A stretch of 64,000 bases of DNA, taken from contig CAVWFR010000011.1 of NCBI GenBank assembly GCA_963754305.1, positions 62,001-126,000 of the forward strand, written 5' to 3'. The notes under the pieces were generated by a model. The model did no database searches. It was given only the letters and a program-made list of their open reading frames with translations, and was not told where the DNA came from. Below, in pieces: positions 53,539 through 61,733 of the stretch (its first letter is position 1; each line of letters begins with the position of its first letter). Source of the stretch: DATEDA01 sp963754305. Lineage in GTDB: Bacteria > Pseudomonadota > Gammaproteobacteria > Burkholderiales > SG8-39. A program made the translations under genes and the position numbers.

Positions 53539-54530
53539 CGCCCCGGATCGCTCTCTTCATCGGCGACCCGGCGGGGGTCGGGCCGGAGCTCGTCGCGCGG
53601 CTGCTCGCCGAGCCCGAAACGACGGTGCGGGCGGAGGTGCTGCTGATCGCGAGCGGCGCGAGCATGGAAGCGGGCATGCGCGCCGCGGGAACGCGCTACG
53701 CCCCCAGCGAAGGCGGGAATCCGGCGCTCGTCCACTGGCGCGGACAGGACGCGCCGCCGTTTCCGATGGGCAAAGCGGCCGCCGACAACGGCGGCTTCAT
53801 GCTCGAAGGCCTGATGGCGGGTGTCGCGCTCGTGCGAGGCGGCATGGCGGACGCGCTGTGCTTCGCGCCCCTCAACAAGGGCGCGCTGCGCGCGGGCGGC
53901 ATGAACCACCCCGACGAGATGCACTGGTTCGCGGAGGTGCTCGCGTGGACCGGTCCCTGCGTCGAGCTGAACGTGCTCGGCGGGCTGTGGACCTCGCGCA
54001 TCACCTCGCACGTGCCGCTGAAGGACGTCGCCGGCATGCTGACCGTCGACGGCGTCGCCGAGGGAGTCGGCCTGCTGTATCGCGCACTCCAGAGCGCGGG
54101 CATCGGCGCACCGAAGCTCGCGGTGTGCGCGCTCAACCCGCACGCCGGCGACGGCGGCAACTTCGGGCGCGAGGAGATCGAGATCATCGAGCCGGGCGTG
54201 CGCAGCGCGCGCGAGCGCGGGTGGCCGGCCGACGGGCCGTTTCCCGCGGACACCATCTTCGTGCGCGCGAAGGACGGCGGCTACGACGGGATCGTCACGA
54301 TGTATCACGACCAGGGCCAGATCGCGATGAAGCTGATGGGCTTCGAGCGCGGCGTGACGGTGCAGGGCGGGTTGCCGATCCCCATTACGACCCCGGCGCA
54401 CGGCACGGCCTACGACATCGCCGGTCAGGGCAAGGCGAACGTCGGCGCGATGCGCAACGCCTTCCTGCTCGCCTGCGAGATGGGCTCGTCGCACCGGGCA
54501 AAGGCACGGCAGCGGGGGACCGCGGCGTGA
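53535..54530 (+). CDS. PdxA-family dehydrogenase (4-hydroxythreonine-4-phosphate dehydrogenase-like)
   Basis: 331-residue member of the PdxA family (NAD-dependent, metal-dependent oxidative decarboxylase). It has FIGDPAGVGPEL at the N-terminus, the second metal His in ALNPHAGDGG and the third in MYHDQGQ. In the region of the first metal ligand, GHTE in E. coli PdxA, it reads HPDEMHW (residues 125-131), so the ligand set differs. This variant suggests a catabolic substrate rather than vitamin B6 synthesis. ATG at 53535 overlaps the receptor stop. Its stop begins the second linker repeat. Confidence 0.85.
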   Translation: MTPRIALFIGDPAGVGPELVARLLAEPETTVRAEVLLIASGASMEAGMRAAGTRYAPSEGGNPALVHWRGQDAPPFPMGKAAADNGGFMLEGLMAGVALVRGGMADALCFAPLNKGALRAGGMNHPDEMHWFAEVLAWTGPCVELNVLGGLWTSRITSHVPLKDVAGMLTVDGVAEGVGLLYRALQSAGIGAPKLAVCALNPHAGDGGNFGREEIEIIEPGVRSARERGWPADGPFPADTIFVRAKDGGYDGIVTMYHDQGQIAMKLMGFERGVTVQGGLPIPITTPAHGTAYDIAGQGKANVGAMRNAFLLACEMGSSHRAKARQRGTAA

Positions 54531-54587
54531 GTGCGCCGGGGCGCCTCAAGCGACCCCCCGAGTGCGGCACGAGCGGAGGGTAGTCCA
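54527..54587 (+). repeat. Stop-to-start linker repeat, copy 2
   Basis: 61 bp from the PdxA-like stop to the DUF1989 start, nearly matching 47328-47389. It keeps CGCC, CAAG, CCCCCGA, CGAGC and the terminal GGAGGGTAGTCCA directly before the GTG start. Stop and start use the same parts of the repeat in both copies. Confidence 0.65.
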
Positions 54588-55424
54588 GTGAGCGAGCAGA
54601 TCCTGGAGGACATCGTCGTCAAGCCGGGCGAGCCGTGGGGCCGGCGCATCGCGAAGGGCGAGCGCATCCGGATCGTGGACCTCGAGGGCAAGCAGGCGGT
54701 CGATTTCCTCTGTTACGACGCGGCCAACCCACGCGACCGGTACAACGCGGCCAACACGATCAAGCTCGGTGCCAACGTCTACATCGGCAAAGGCTCGCAG
54801 CTCGTTTCCGACGAAGCGAACACGCTCTTCACGGTGATCGAGGACACCTGCGGCAAGCATGACACCATCGGCGGGTGCTGCAGCGCGCCGATGAACGTGC
54901 TCCGCTACGGCAAGCCGGGGCCGGCGAACTGCCGCGAGACGTTCATCCGCGCGCTCGCGCCCTTCGGCCTCGGCGCCGGCGACGTCGTCGCGAACGCCAA
55001 CTTCTTCATGTACGTGCCGGTAGCGCCGGATGGGCAGACCGCGATCGCGGAGGGGCTCTCGAAACCCGGCGACTACGTGGTGCTCGAAGCAGCGCGCGAT
55101 GCGATCGCCGTGGTCTCCAACTGCCACCAGCAGTTCAACCCCTGCAACGGGTTCAATCCGACGCCGGTCCGCATCACGGTCTACGCCGGTCCGCTGAGCC
55201 GCGTCCTTTTTCGGCTAGCCGCAGCTGAAATCCGCTTCGCGGAAATCCATCTCACGTCCCGACTCGAGCACGGTCTTCAGGGCCGAGAGGATCGCCGGCC
55301 AGCCGCGGCTTACGCCTTCCAGCACCTTGCTGCCCTCGTCGAAGTCGTCGTGGGTCATCGTCAGCTTCACCGCCTTGCCGCGCGGCTCGATCGCGAACGT
55401 GACCCGCGACGGCCGTTCGGCTGA
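54588..55424 (+). CDS. DUF1989 (urea carboxylase-associated) family protein with run-on C-terminus
   Basis: 278-residue reading frame. Residues 1-200 form a complete DUF1989/urea carboxylase-associated domain: GKQAVDFLCYDA, then the Cys-rich block EDTCGKHDTIGGCCSAPMN, and the terminal NPCNGFNPTPVRITVY. Relatives stop at about residue 200. Here the frame goes on for about 78 residues that are antisense to the AHSA1 remnant at 55215-55517 and have no protein-like character. A TTTTT run at about 55207-55211 lies just before this extension, and a one-base change there would bring an early stop in either other frame. The GTG start at 54588 follows the linker repeat. Confidence 0.8.
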   Translation: MSEQILEDIVVKPGEPWGRRIAKGERIRIVDLEGKQAVDFLCYDAANPRDRYNAANTIKLGANVYIGKGSQLVSDEANTLFTVIEDTCGKHDTIGGCCSAPMNVLRYGKPGPANCRETFIRALAPFGLGAGDVVANANFFMYVPVAPDGQTAIAEGLSKPGDYVVLEAARDAIAVVSNCHQQFNPCNGFNPTPVRITVYAGPLSRVLFRLAAAEIRFAEIHLTSRLEHGLQGREDRRPAAAYAFQHLAALVEVVVGHRQLHRLAARLDRERDPRRPFG

Positions 55425-55517
55425 CCCGCCCTCGTCGACGTGCGACGAGAACGTGTACGCGAGCCGCCACGGCGGATCGCATTCGAGCACCGGGTAGCCG
55501 GTCCGGACCCTGTCCAT
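55215..55517 (-). pseudogene. 5'-truncated AHSA1/SRPBCC-family gene
   Basis: 100 residues corresponding only to the C-terminal half of an AHSA1-type START-like domain: GYPVLECDPPWRLAYTF, VTFAIEP, and the final helix GWPAILSALKTVLESG. The N-terminal half, which in the family starts with a VYxxYI strand and includes the W-x-x-L-T block, is missing. The sequence directly upstream is the stop of the LysR gene 55547-56416, so the break must be at about 55520-55546. An ATG at 55517 could start translation but no ribosome site is evident. It overlaps the convergent DUF1989 frame by 210 bp. Confidence 0.6.
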
Positions 55518-55546
55518 GAACACTTCGGAGAGCCGATGCACCGGCC

Positions 55547-56416
55547 TCAATGCCGTCTCCGCTGCGCGAAGTAAGCGGCCGCCGCCTGCGTCAGCCGCTC
55601 GCGCAACAGCGCGAAGCCGGCGAGCTGGCTGATCGTCTTCCTGGTGAGCAGCGCCACGCGCCGCTCGACGGCGGGCAGCTCGCGATACGACCGGCGATCC
55701 AGCGCCATCTCCAGCGCGAGCCCCAGCGGCACCAGGCCGTTGCCGAAGCCGGCCTTCACCATCTGCACGGTCGCGGCGAACGACTCCACCGCGGTGAGCC
55801 GGCCGCGCAGGAGCTGCGGATGGTGGGCGCGGAGGAGCGGCTCCACCGCGCGCCACGTCGCCGAGCCCGGCTCGATGGAGATGAGCGGCAGCCGCGCGTC
55901 GAACCTTCCGCCGAGCCCGGCGTTGACGAGGACCAGGGGCTCGTCGACGACCGGATGACGAACCAGGTCCTTCGCGCCCGGCGCGTCGGTGCACAGGCCG
56001 ATGTGATAGCGGCCGAGCCGCACGCTCTCGACCAGCAGCACGCTGCGGTGGGCGTGAAGGTCGAGGCTTATGCCGCTAGCGCCGCGCAGCGCCTCGCTGA
56101 CCACCCCCGGCCCCCAGGACGACGCGATCGAATCGGCGAGCGCGAGCGAGAAGCTCGCGCTCGGGCGGGTCGCGATAGGCTGCGTCAGCCCCCTCAGCTC
56201 GGCTACCAGCGGCCGCGCGCGCTCGAGCAGGTTGATCGCCCCCGGCGTGAGCCGCACCCTGCGCCCATCCGGCTCGACCAGGGCGAACCCCACGGCGTCC
56301 TGCAGCGACCGGATCCGCTTGCTGACCGCCGACTGGGTGAGCCGCAGCCGCGTCGCCGCCTCGGTCACGGTGCCGAACTGGTCCAGCGCGATCAGCGCGT
56401 CGATGCCGCCCCACAT
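55547..56416 (-). CDS. LysR-type transcriptional regulator
   Basis: 289-residue LysR regulator. The helix-turn-helix lies in residues 1-60, with ALIALDQFGTVTEAATRLRLTQSAVSKRIRSLQ. The co-inducer domain follows and ends near residue 280. ATG at 56416 was preferred to longer frames, whose extra 25 residues are Lys/Arg-rich and encoded by the AT-rich intergenic part. It is divergent from the aconitase gene at 56516 and probably regulates it. Confidence 0.9.
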   Translation of the reverse strand: MWGGIDALIALDQFGTVTEAATRLRLTQSAVSKRIRSLQDAVGFALVEPDGRRVRLTPGAINLLERARPLVAELRGLTQPIATRPSASFSLALADSIASSWGPGVVSEALRGASGISLDLHAHRSVLLVESVRLGRYHIGLCTDAPGAKDLVRHPVVDEPLVLVNAGLGGRFDARLPLISIEPGSATWRAVEPLLRAHHPQLLRGRLTAVESFAATVQMVKAGFGNGLVPLGLALEMALDRRSYRELPAVERRVALLTRKTISQLAGFALLRERLTQAAAAYFAQRRRH

Positions 56417-56430
56417 ATTCCAGCCCCGAC

Positions 56431-56444
56431 TGAATTCTATTTCA
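56431..56444. promoter_or_regulatory. Candidate LysR operator before the aconitase gene
   Basis: TGAA-N6-TTCA lies in an AT-rich island unusual for this DNA. If GATACT (56477-56482) is the -10 box of the aconitase promoter, the dyad is centred near -51, where a LysR activator would bind. The matching -35 is very weak. Confidence 0.35.
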
Positions 56445-56515
56445 ATTATTCGCTTTTTTCTTGATTTGCGGGCATCGATACTTCTCGGCACGACGACACC
56501 CGGAGGGCCCGACCG

Positions 56516-58813
56516 ATGCTAGAGATTGAATCGACACCCGCGATGGCGGCCAGGGTCTACGCGACCCTGGCGCGGAATCTCGAGATCGTCCGCCGGCGGC
56601 TGGCACGACCGCTGACTCTGGCGGACAAGGTCCTGCTAGGACACCTGGACGACCCGGCGTGCCAGCCGCTGGAGCCGGGACGAAGCTACCTGGCGCTTCG
56701 CCCCGACCGCGTGGTCTTCCAGGACGTGCTCGGGCAGACCGGCATGCTCCAGTTCATGCAGACGCGGCGGGAGCGGGTCGCGGTGCCCACCACGATCCAC
56801 TGCGACCATCTCATCCAGGCCCGCGTCGAGGGCGCGGCAGACCTGCGCGCGTCGCTGGCGGAGAACGGGGAGGTCTACGATTTCCTCCGGTCCGCCGCGG
56901 CGCGGTACGGCGCGGGCTTCTGGGGGCCGGGTGCCGGCATCATCCACCAGGTGGTGCTCGAGCACTATGCCTTTCCGGGTGAGCTCATCATCGGCACCGA
57001 CTCGCATACGCCCAACGCGGGCGGCCTCGGCGCCTGCGCGATCGGCGTCGGCGGGGCGGACGCGGTGGAGGTGATCGCCGGCATGCCGTGGGAGCTGCTC
57101 TACCCCAGGCACATCGCCGTCCATCTCACCGGGCGGCTCGGCGGCTGGACCGCGTCGAAAGACGTGATCCTCTACGTCGCAGGCCGACTCACGGTCGCCG
57201 GGGCCACCAATGCCATCGTGGAGTACATCGGCCCCGGCGCGCGCACCCTCAGCGCCACCGGCAAGGCGACCATCACCAACATGGGCGCCGAGCTGGGCGC
57301 GACGACCTCCATGTTCCCCGCGGACGAGCACATGGCGACTTACCTGCACGCAACGGGTCGCGGCGAGCTGGCAGCGCTGATGGAACGCCACCGGCACCTG
57401 CTGGAACCGGACCGCGAGGTCGAAGCCGACCCCGGGCGATACTACGATCGCGTGATCGAGCTCGACCTCGCCGAGCTCGAGCCCCACGTGGTCGGACCGC
57501 ATTCCCCCGACCGGGCCCGCCCGATCTCGCAGCTCGCGGCCGAAGTCCGGGACCCGCGCAACGCTTTCCCCGACGGGATCGCGACCGCACTGATCGGCAG
57601 TTGCACCAACTCGTCGTACGAGGACATGAGCCGCGCGGCCGACGTCGCGGAGCAGGCCCGGGCTCGCGGCATCGGGTCCGCCGTGCCGCTGATGGTTACG
57701 CCCGGCTCGGAGCAGGTGCGGGCGACCATCGAACGCGACGGCCAGATGCAATCGCTCGCGGACATCGGCGCGGTGGTGCTGGCGAATGCGTGCGGCCCCT
57801 GCATCGGTCAGTGGCGGCGGTCGGATGCGGCGGCCGGCGGGCCCAACGCGATCGTCACCTCGTACAACCGCAACTTCCCGCGCCGCAACGACGGCCAGGC
57901 GACCACGATGAACTTCATCGCGAGCCCCGAGATCGTCACGGCGCTCGCGCTTGCCGGCCGGCTGTCGTTCAATCCGCTCGTTGATCCGCTTGTCGGCGCC
58001 GACGGCGCGCCGTTCCGGCTTGCGCCGCCCGCGCCGGCGCCCGAGGTGCCGGCGAGACCGTTCGAGCGCGGGCGTTCGACGTACGTCGCGCCACCCGCGG
58101 ACGGACGGCACGTCGTCCTGCAGGTAGATCCGCAGAGCGAGCGGCTGCAATTGCTGCCGCCATGGCCGGCCTGGGACGGCCGCGATCTCGTCGACCTGCC
58201 GGTGCTCGTCAAGACCCGGGGCAAGACCACGACCGACGACATATCGCCCGCCGGTCCGTGGCTGCGCTACCGGGGGCACCTCGACAAGTTCAGCGACAAC
58301 CTGCTGCAGGGCGCCGTCAACGCCAATACGCAGGAGGCCGGACGCGCGAAGAACGTGGTGACCGGAGAGGCTGCGCAGCCGATCGCGCGGGTCGCCCGCG
58401 AGTATCGATCGCGCGGGCTCCAGTGGGTGATCGTCGGCGACGCCAACTACGGCGAGGGCAGCAGCCGCGAGCATGCGGCGCTGTCCCCGCGCCTGCTCGG
58501 CGGTGCCGCCGTCATCGCCCGCGGCTTCGCCCGCATCCACGAATCCAACCTGAAGAAGCAGGGTCTGCTGGCGCTCAGCTTCCGCGACCCCGCGGACTAC
58601 GATCGCATCCGCGAGGACGACCGCCTCAGCCTGCTCGGGCTCGCCGCGATGGCGCCGGACAAGCCCGTCGGGTGCCGTGTGCGGCACGCCGACGGAACCT
58701 GCGAAACGCTCTGGTTAAATCACTCGTATAGCGCGGCGCAACTGGAGTGGTTCCGCGCCGGCTCGGCGCTGAATGCCTTGAGGCGGACCGAGCGGCACGA
58801 ATCGTCCGGGTAG
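56516..58813 (+). CDS. Aconitate hydratase, mitochondrial-type
   Basis: 765-residue aconitase-like enzyme that would isomerise citrate and isocitrate via cis-aconitate using a 4Fe-4S cluster. Cluster ligands are Cys363 (IGSCTNSS), Cys426 and Cys429 (NACGPCIG). Active-site blocks TDSHTPNAGGLG and GSSREHAALSPR are intact. Length and layout match mitochondrial aconitase (about 755 residues) rather than AcnA (about 890) or AcnB. ATG at 56516 has GGAGGG 8 bp upstream. The dedicated divergent LysR suggests a conditional enzyme, perhaps for a citrate-like substrate, rather than the main Krebs-cycle isozyme. Confidence 0.93.
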   Translation: MLEIESTPAMAARVYATLARNLEIVRRRLARPLTLADKVLLGHLDDPACQPLEPGRSYLALRPDRVVFQDVLGQTGMLQFMQTRRERVAVPTTIHCDHLIQARVEGAADLRASLAENGEVYDFLRSAAARYGAGFWGPGAGIIHQVVLEHYAFPGELIIGTDSHTPNAGGLGACAIGVGGADAVEVIAGMPWELLYPRHIAVHLTGRLGGWTASKDVILYVAGRLTVAGATNAIVEYIGPGARTLSATGKATITNMGAELGATTSMFPADEHMATYLHATGRGELAALMERHRHLLEPDREVEADPGRYYDRVIELDLAELEPHVVGPHSPDRARPISQLAAEVRDPRNAFPDGIATALIGSCTNSSYEDMSRAADVAEQARARGIGSAVPLMVTPGSEQVRATIERDGQMQSLADIGAVVLANACGPCIGQWRRSDAAAGGPNAIVTSYNRNFPRRNDGQATTMNFIASPEIVTALALAGRLSFNPLVDPLVGADGAPFRLAPPAPAPEVPARPFERGRSTYVAPPADGRHVVLQVDPQSERLQLLPPWPAWDGRDLVDLPVLVKTRGKTTTDDISPAGPWLRYRGHLDKFSDNLLQGAVNANTQEAGRAKNVVTGEAAQPIARVAREYRSRGLQWVIVGDANYGEGSSREHAALSPRLLGGAAVIARGFARIHESNLKKQGLLALSFRDPADYDRIREDDRLSLLGLAAMAPDKPVGCRVRHADGTCETLWLNHSYSAAQLEWFRAGSALNALRRTERHESSG

Positions 58814-58929
58814 CTCGCCGGGCCCGGCGTTGCAAACTGTCCCTCGGCCATGGAAAAGACTCGACGCCCGATCTGCTGTCGGAAGCCGCCGCAGATCGAG
58901 CAGGTCGATCAGTGAAGTTGCCGAACCGT

Positions 58930-59172
58930 TCATGGTTCGACGGCACCGGCGTTGCCCCGGGCTCGGCCCAGCTCCGCGAGCCGCGCGACGTTGACCGGCA
59001 GCAGCACCAGATGCAGCAGCAGCACCGGCATGAGACTGCCGGTGTAGCCGTAACCGATGAAGGCGAGGTTGCTTGCGATCGCGACCCAACGCAGGGCGAA
59101 CATCGAGCGCATGGAGAAAGTGGCCAGGACGAGGCCCGCGGCGAAATAGCCGATCACATCGACGCCGGCCAC
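58930..59172 (-). CDS. Small integral membrane protein
   Basis: 80-residue protein with three hydrophobic segments (GYFAAGLVLATFSM, ALRWVAIASNLAFIGYGY, LMPVLLLHLVLLPVNVARL). The MRSMFALRWVAIASNLAFI pattern is shared with the membrane part of some cyclic-nucleotide-binding membrane proteins, but no nucleotide-binding domain is attached here. ATG at 59172 is internally consistent. It is convergent with the aconitase gene, 116 bp away. Function unknown. Confidence 0.7.
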   Translation of the reverse strand: MAGVDVIGYFAAGLVLATFSMRSMFALRWVAIASNLAFIGYGYTGSLMPVLLLHLVLLPVNVARLAELGRARGNAGAVEP

Positions 59173-59182
59173 TTCGGCCCCC

Positions 59183-59414
59183 TCAGGGTGGTACGGTCGT
59201 ATCGAGCAGCGGCTTCGACGCCGCCGGATCCCCGGCCAGCGTCCCCTTCTCGACCGGGCACTCCGGCAGTTCGTCGCTCTCCTGCGGCATGACGAGACCG
59301 GTCGGCAGCATGCTCACGCTCTCGACCTCCGTCGCTCGACTGATCCAGGCCGCAGCCCGGGATGCCGTTGATGTCGAGGGTGATCGTGACGCGCACGTTG
59401 AGGAAATCTTTCAC
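59183..59414 (-). pseudogene. Small reading frame, probably frameshifted
   Basis: On the minus strand a GTG at 59414 opens KDFLNVRVTITLDING, with codons rich in G or C at the third base. About 20 codons later the same codon pattern moves to the next frame, which reads EVESVSMLPTGLVMPQESDE and stops at 59183 with a C-terminus DTTVPP. The 232-nt span is 77 codons plus one base. I infer a one-base insertion in a gene of about 76 codons. I do not recognise the product. Confidence 0.35.
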
Positions 59415-59785
59415 GGCAGCGTCCCGGTCGGATGACGACGCTCAATATAGGGGTGAACGACGAGCGCGGATATCCCGCGAACGCGTCGGCGCATCCCGTG
59501 ATCTCGCTAAGCCGGACGGCTTAGCCGAGAGGCGTAGGGCGCGCGAGGCGCTGGGTCGGAAAATGCGACCCCCCGGCTGCTGACGAGGCGTACGCGCATT
59601 CCGAGCCGGAAGGACCGGCCAAGCGCGGTTTCGCACCATGGGAAAGCGCCCACCGGTACCGCCGCACCATCGGCGTACGCGCGCTTCGCGTCGCGCGCGG
59701 CCGAACCGCTTGAATTGCCGCGCATTCCTCTCCTCGGCACGAAGGTTGCGGGCGCACCCGCCCATCGCCCCCCAGGAGGTCCCCG
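59415..59785. other. Intergenic region before the NMT1-type receptor gene
   Basis: 371 bp without a supported gene. It holds the perfect inverted repeat at 59507-59524. A TTGAAT hexamer occurs at about 59731 but lacks a clear -10 at the right distance. The ribosome site AGGAGG is directly before 59786. Confidence 0.4.
59507..59524. repeat. Perfect 8-bp inverted repeat
   Basis: CTAAGCCG-GA-CGGCTTAG has perfect arms around two bases, flanked by CTCG and CCGAG that extend the symmetry with one bulged base. It could be an operator for the ABC importer operon or the end signal of a leftward transcript. No T run is present. Confidence 0.45.
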
Positions 59786-60776
59786 ATGAAGCGCCGCGAG
59801 TTCCTGAAGACGTCGGCCGCCCTGGCCGGCGCCGCAACCCTGACCAGCACGAGCCCCGCCCGCGCCCAAGGCGCGCCCGAGGTGATCCGCGTCGGCCATC
59901 TCGTCGGCATCTGCATGTCGCCGCTCTTCTACGCCGACGCGATGGGCTACTTCAAGGACGAGGGGCTCAAGGTCGAGCTGAAGCACATGCCGAATCCCGG
60001 CGACGGGCTCACGGCGCTCACCAGCGGCGCGACGCACATCGCCCACGTGCCGTTCACGAACTCGATCGTCGCGGCCTACAACGGCGCGCCGGTGAAGATC
60101 ATCGGCGGCAGCGGCGCGGGCGGAATCTTCCTGATCGCACAGGGCGCGACCGGCATCAAGAGCATGGAAGACCTGAAGAAGGCGAAGGGCAAGGGCCTCA
60201 AGGTCGGCTCGATGCGCCTCAACACCTTCGAGCTGACGACCTATCGCGCGTTCGTCAACAACGGCCTCAAGTACGAGGACTTCCAGATGGTGTGGTTCAA
60301 CGACGTGCTGTCGATGGCGGCCGCGTTCGAGTCGAAGGCGGTCGACGTGGTGTCGCACGTCGAGCCGTTCTCGACCCGGCTCGTGGACAAGCTCGGCGGC
60401 GTGGCGATCGTGAGCAACACCGACGTATGGGGCAAGGACGGGCCGGACTGCGTGACCAACGCCCGCGTCGACTTCATCACCCAGTATCCGGACGCGACCA
60501 AGAAGTACCTCAAGGCACTGCTGAAGGCCGACGCGGCGATCAAGGCCGATCTGCCCAAGGCGGTGGACATCCTCGACAAGGGCAAGTACTACCGCGTCGA
60601 CAAGGAAACGCTCACAGCCTCGCTGCCCGCGTCAGCAGCCGCAAGTCGACCTCACGCGCGGCGGCGAGAAGGGCATGGAGATCGCGATCGCCGACATGGT
60701 CACGCTCGGCTATCTCAAGAAGGCGCCGGACGGGGTGATCGACTTCCGGCTGCTGCGGGAGTCGATGAAGGGTTGA
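59786..60776 (+). pseudogene. NMT1/SsuA-type ABC substrate-binding protein, frameshifted near the end
   Basis: The first 280 codons encode a good periplasmic receptor of the nitrate/sulfonate/pyrimidine-precursor type, with a Tat-like leader MKRREFLKTSAALAGAA and the mature start VIRVGHLVGICMSPLFYADAM-like. At about 60626, in CTGCCCGCG, the coding pattern moves one base: the true C-terminus continues in another frame as QPQVDLTRGGEKGMEIAI and ends FRLLRESMKG, stop at 60776. The 991-nt span is 330 codons plus one base, so a single extra C explains it. Without correction the frame ends in an Arg-rich tail. It could be a sequencing error or a real recent mutation. It precedes its own permease and ATPase genes. 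Confidence 0.8.
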
Positions 60777-60777
60777 C

Positions 60778-60854
60778 GTCATGCCGGCGAAAGCCGGGCT
60801 CCGAATGACGGAGTCGGAGCAGCACTGGGCGCCGGCTTCCGCAAAAGGCGACGA
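60778..60854. repeat. Dispersed palindromic element, copy 2
   Basis: Starting directly after the receptor stop, GTCATGCCGGCGAAAGCCGG matches the left end at 481-500 in 17 of 20 positions. A degenerate right end (GCCGGCTTCCGC) follows at 60831-60842. The element separates the receptor gene from the permease gene. Confidence 0.5.
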
Positions 60855-60863
60855 GGACACACT

Positions 60864-61733
60864 ATGGAAGCCTGGGAAATCGGCCAACCCGTAGGACCGG
60901 CGCCGGCGAGCGAAGGCGAGGCTGCCGCGGCCGCCCAGCGCGGCGCCCGCGTGCGGCGGCGGCTCGGTCTCCTCGTGGCCGCCCTCCTGCCGTGGGTCGT
61001 GCTGATCTCGCTATGGGAGCTCGGCGCCGCCCGCGGCTGGATCCCGACCTCGCTTTTTCCGCCGCCGTCGCAGTTCATCCGGTACGCGATCGAAAGCGAT
61101 TTCCGCGTCGGTTTCGGGCGCGAAGCGATGCCGATCTACTACGCGATCCTGGCGAGCGCCTGGCGCGTGCTGGCCGGCCTCGCCGTCGGATTCGTCGCGG
61201 CGGTCGCGACCGGCATCCTCGTCTCGATGTCGGGCATCGCCTCCGCCGCGGTGCTGCCGATCGTGCGCGGTCTCGCGCCGATCGCGCCGATCGCGTGGAT
61301 CCCGCTCGCCATCGTGCTGTTCGGGATCGGCGAGGCGACCGCGATCTTCGTCGTCTTCACCGGCATCTACTTCCTCCTCACGCTCTCGACGGTCGCGGCG
61401 GTGCAATCGGTCGATCCGCGGCTCATCAAGACCGCCCGCACCTACGGTGCCTCGCCGCGGCAGGTATGGCAGTGGGTGATCTTCCCCGCCGTGCTCCCGC
61501 AGGCGTTCACGATGCTGCGGATCAACTTCTTCGCCGCGTGGATGGCGGTGCTCGCCGCGGAAATGGTGGGCCTCAAGAACGGTGTCGGCATGATCATCAT
61601 TCTCGGCCGCGAGGTCTTCAACGCCAATCTGATCCTCATCGGCATCTGCGTCGTCGGGATCACCGGCTATTGCGTCGACCTGGCGCTGGTCTGGATCCAG
61701 CGCAAGATCCTCTGGTGGAGCGACCGGGGATGA
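60864..61733 (+). CDS. ABC transporter permease, SsuC/TauC type
   Basis: 289-residue inner-membrane permease with about six hydrophobic segments. The ATPase-coupling loop is KTARTYGASPRQVWQWVIFPAVLP around residue 190, a standard EAA motif. The family serves nitrate, taurine, sulfonate or hydroxymethylpyrimidine uptake. ATG at 60864 gives a 30-residue cytoplasmic N-terminus rich in Ala and Glu. The stop overlaps the ATPase start by 4 bp. Confidence 0.92.
   Translation: MEAWEIGQPVGPAPASEGEAAAAAQRGARVRRRLGLLVAALLPWVVLISLWELGAARGWIPTSLFPPPSQFIRYAIESDFRVGFGREAMPIYYAILASAWRVLAGLAVGFVAAVATGILVSMSGIASAAVLPIVRGLAPIAPIAWIPLAIVLFGIGEATAIFVVFTGIYFLLTLSTVAAVQSVDPRLIKTARTYGASPRQVWQWVIFPAVLPQAFTMLRINFFAAWMAVLAAEMVGLKNGVGMIIILGREVFNANLILIGICVVGITGYCVDLALVWIQRKILWWSDRG

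Noticed and set aside
53535..54530. Genuine pdxA for vitamin B6 synthesis
   Set aside because: The first metal-ligand region differs and the gene is coupled to a periplasmic receptor, which fits a catabolic paralogue.
59154..59414. An 86-codon intact gene on the minus strand
   Set aside because: After the first 20 or so codons its composition becomes Arg/Gly-rich shadow, while the protein-like codon pattern continues in the next frame.
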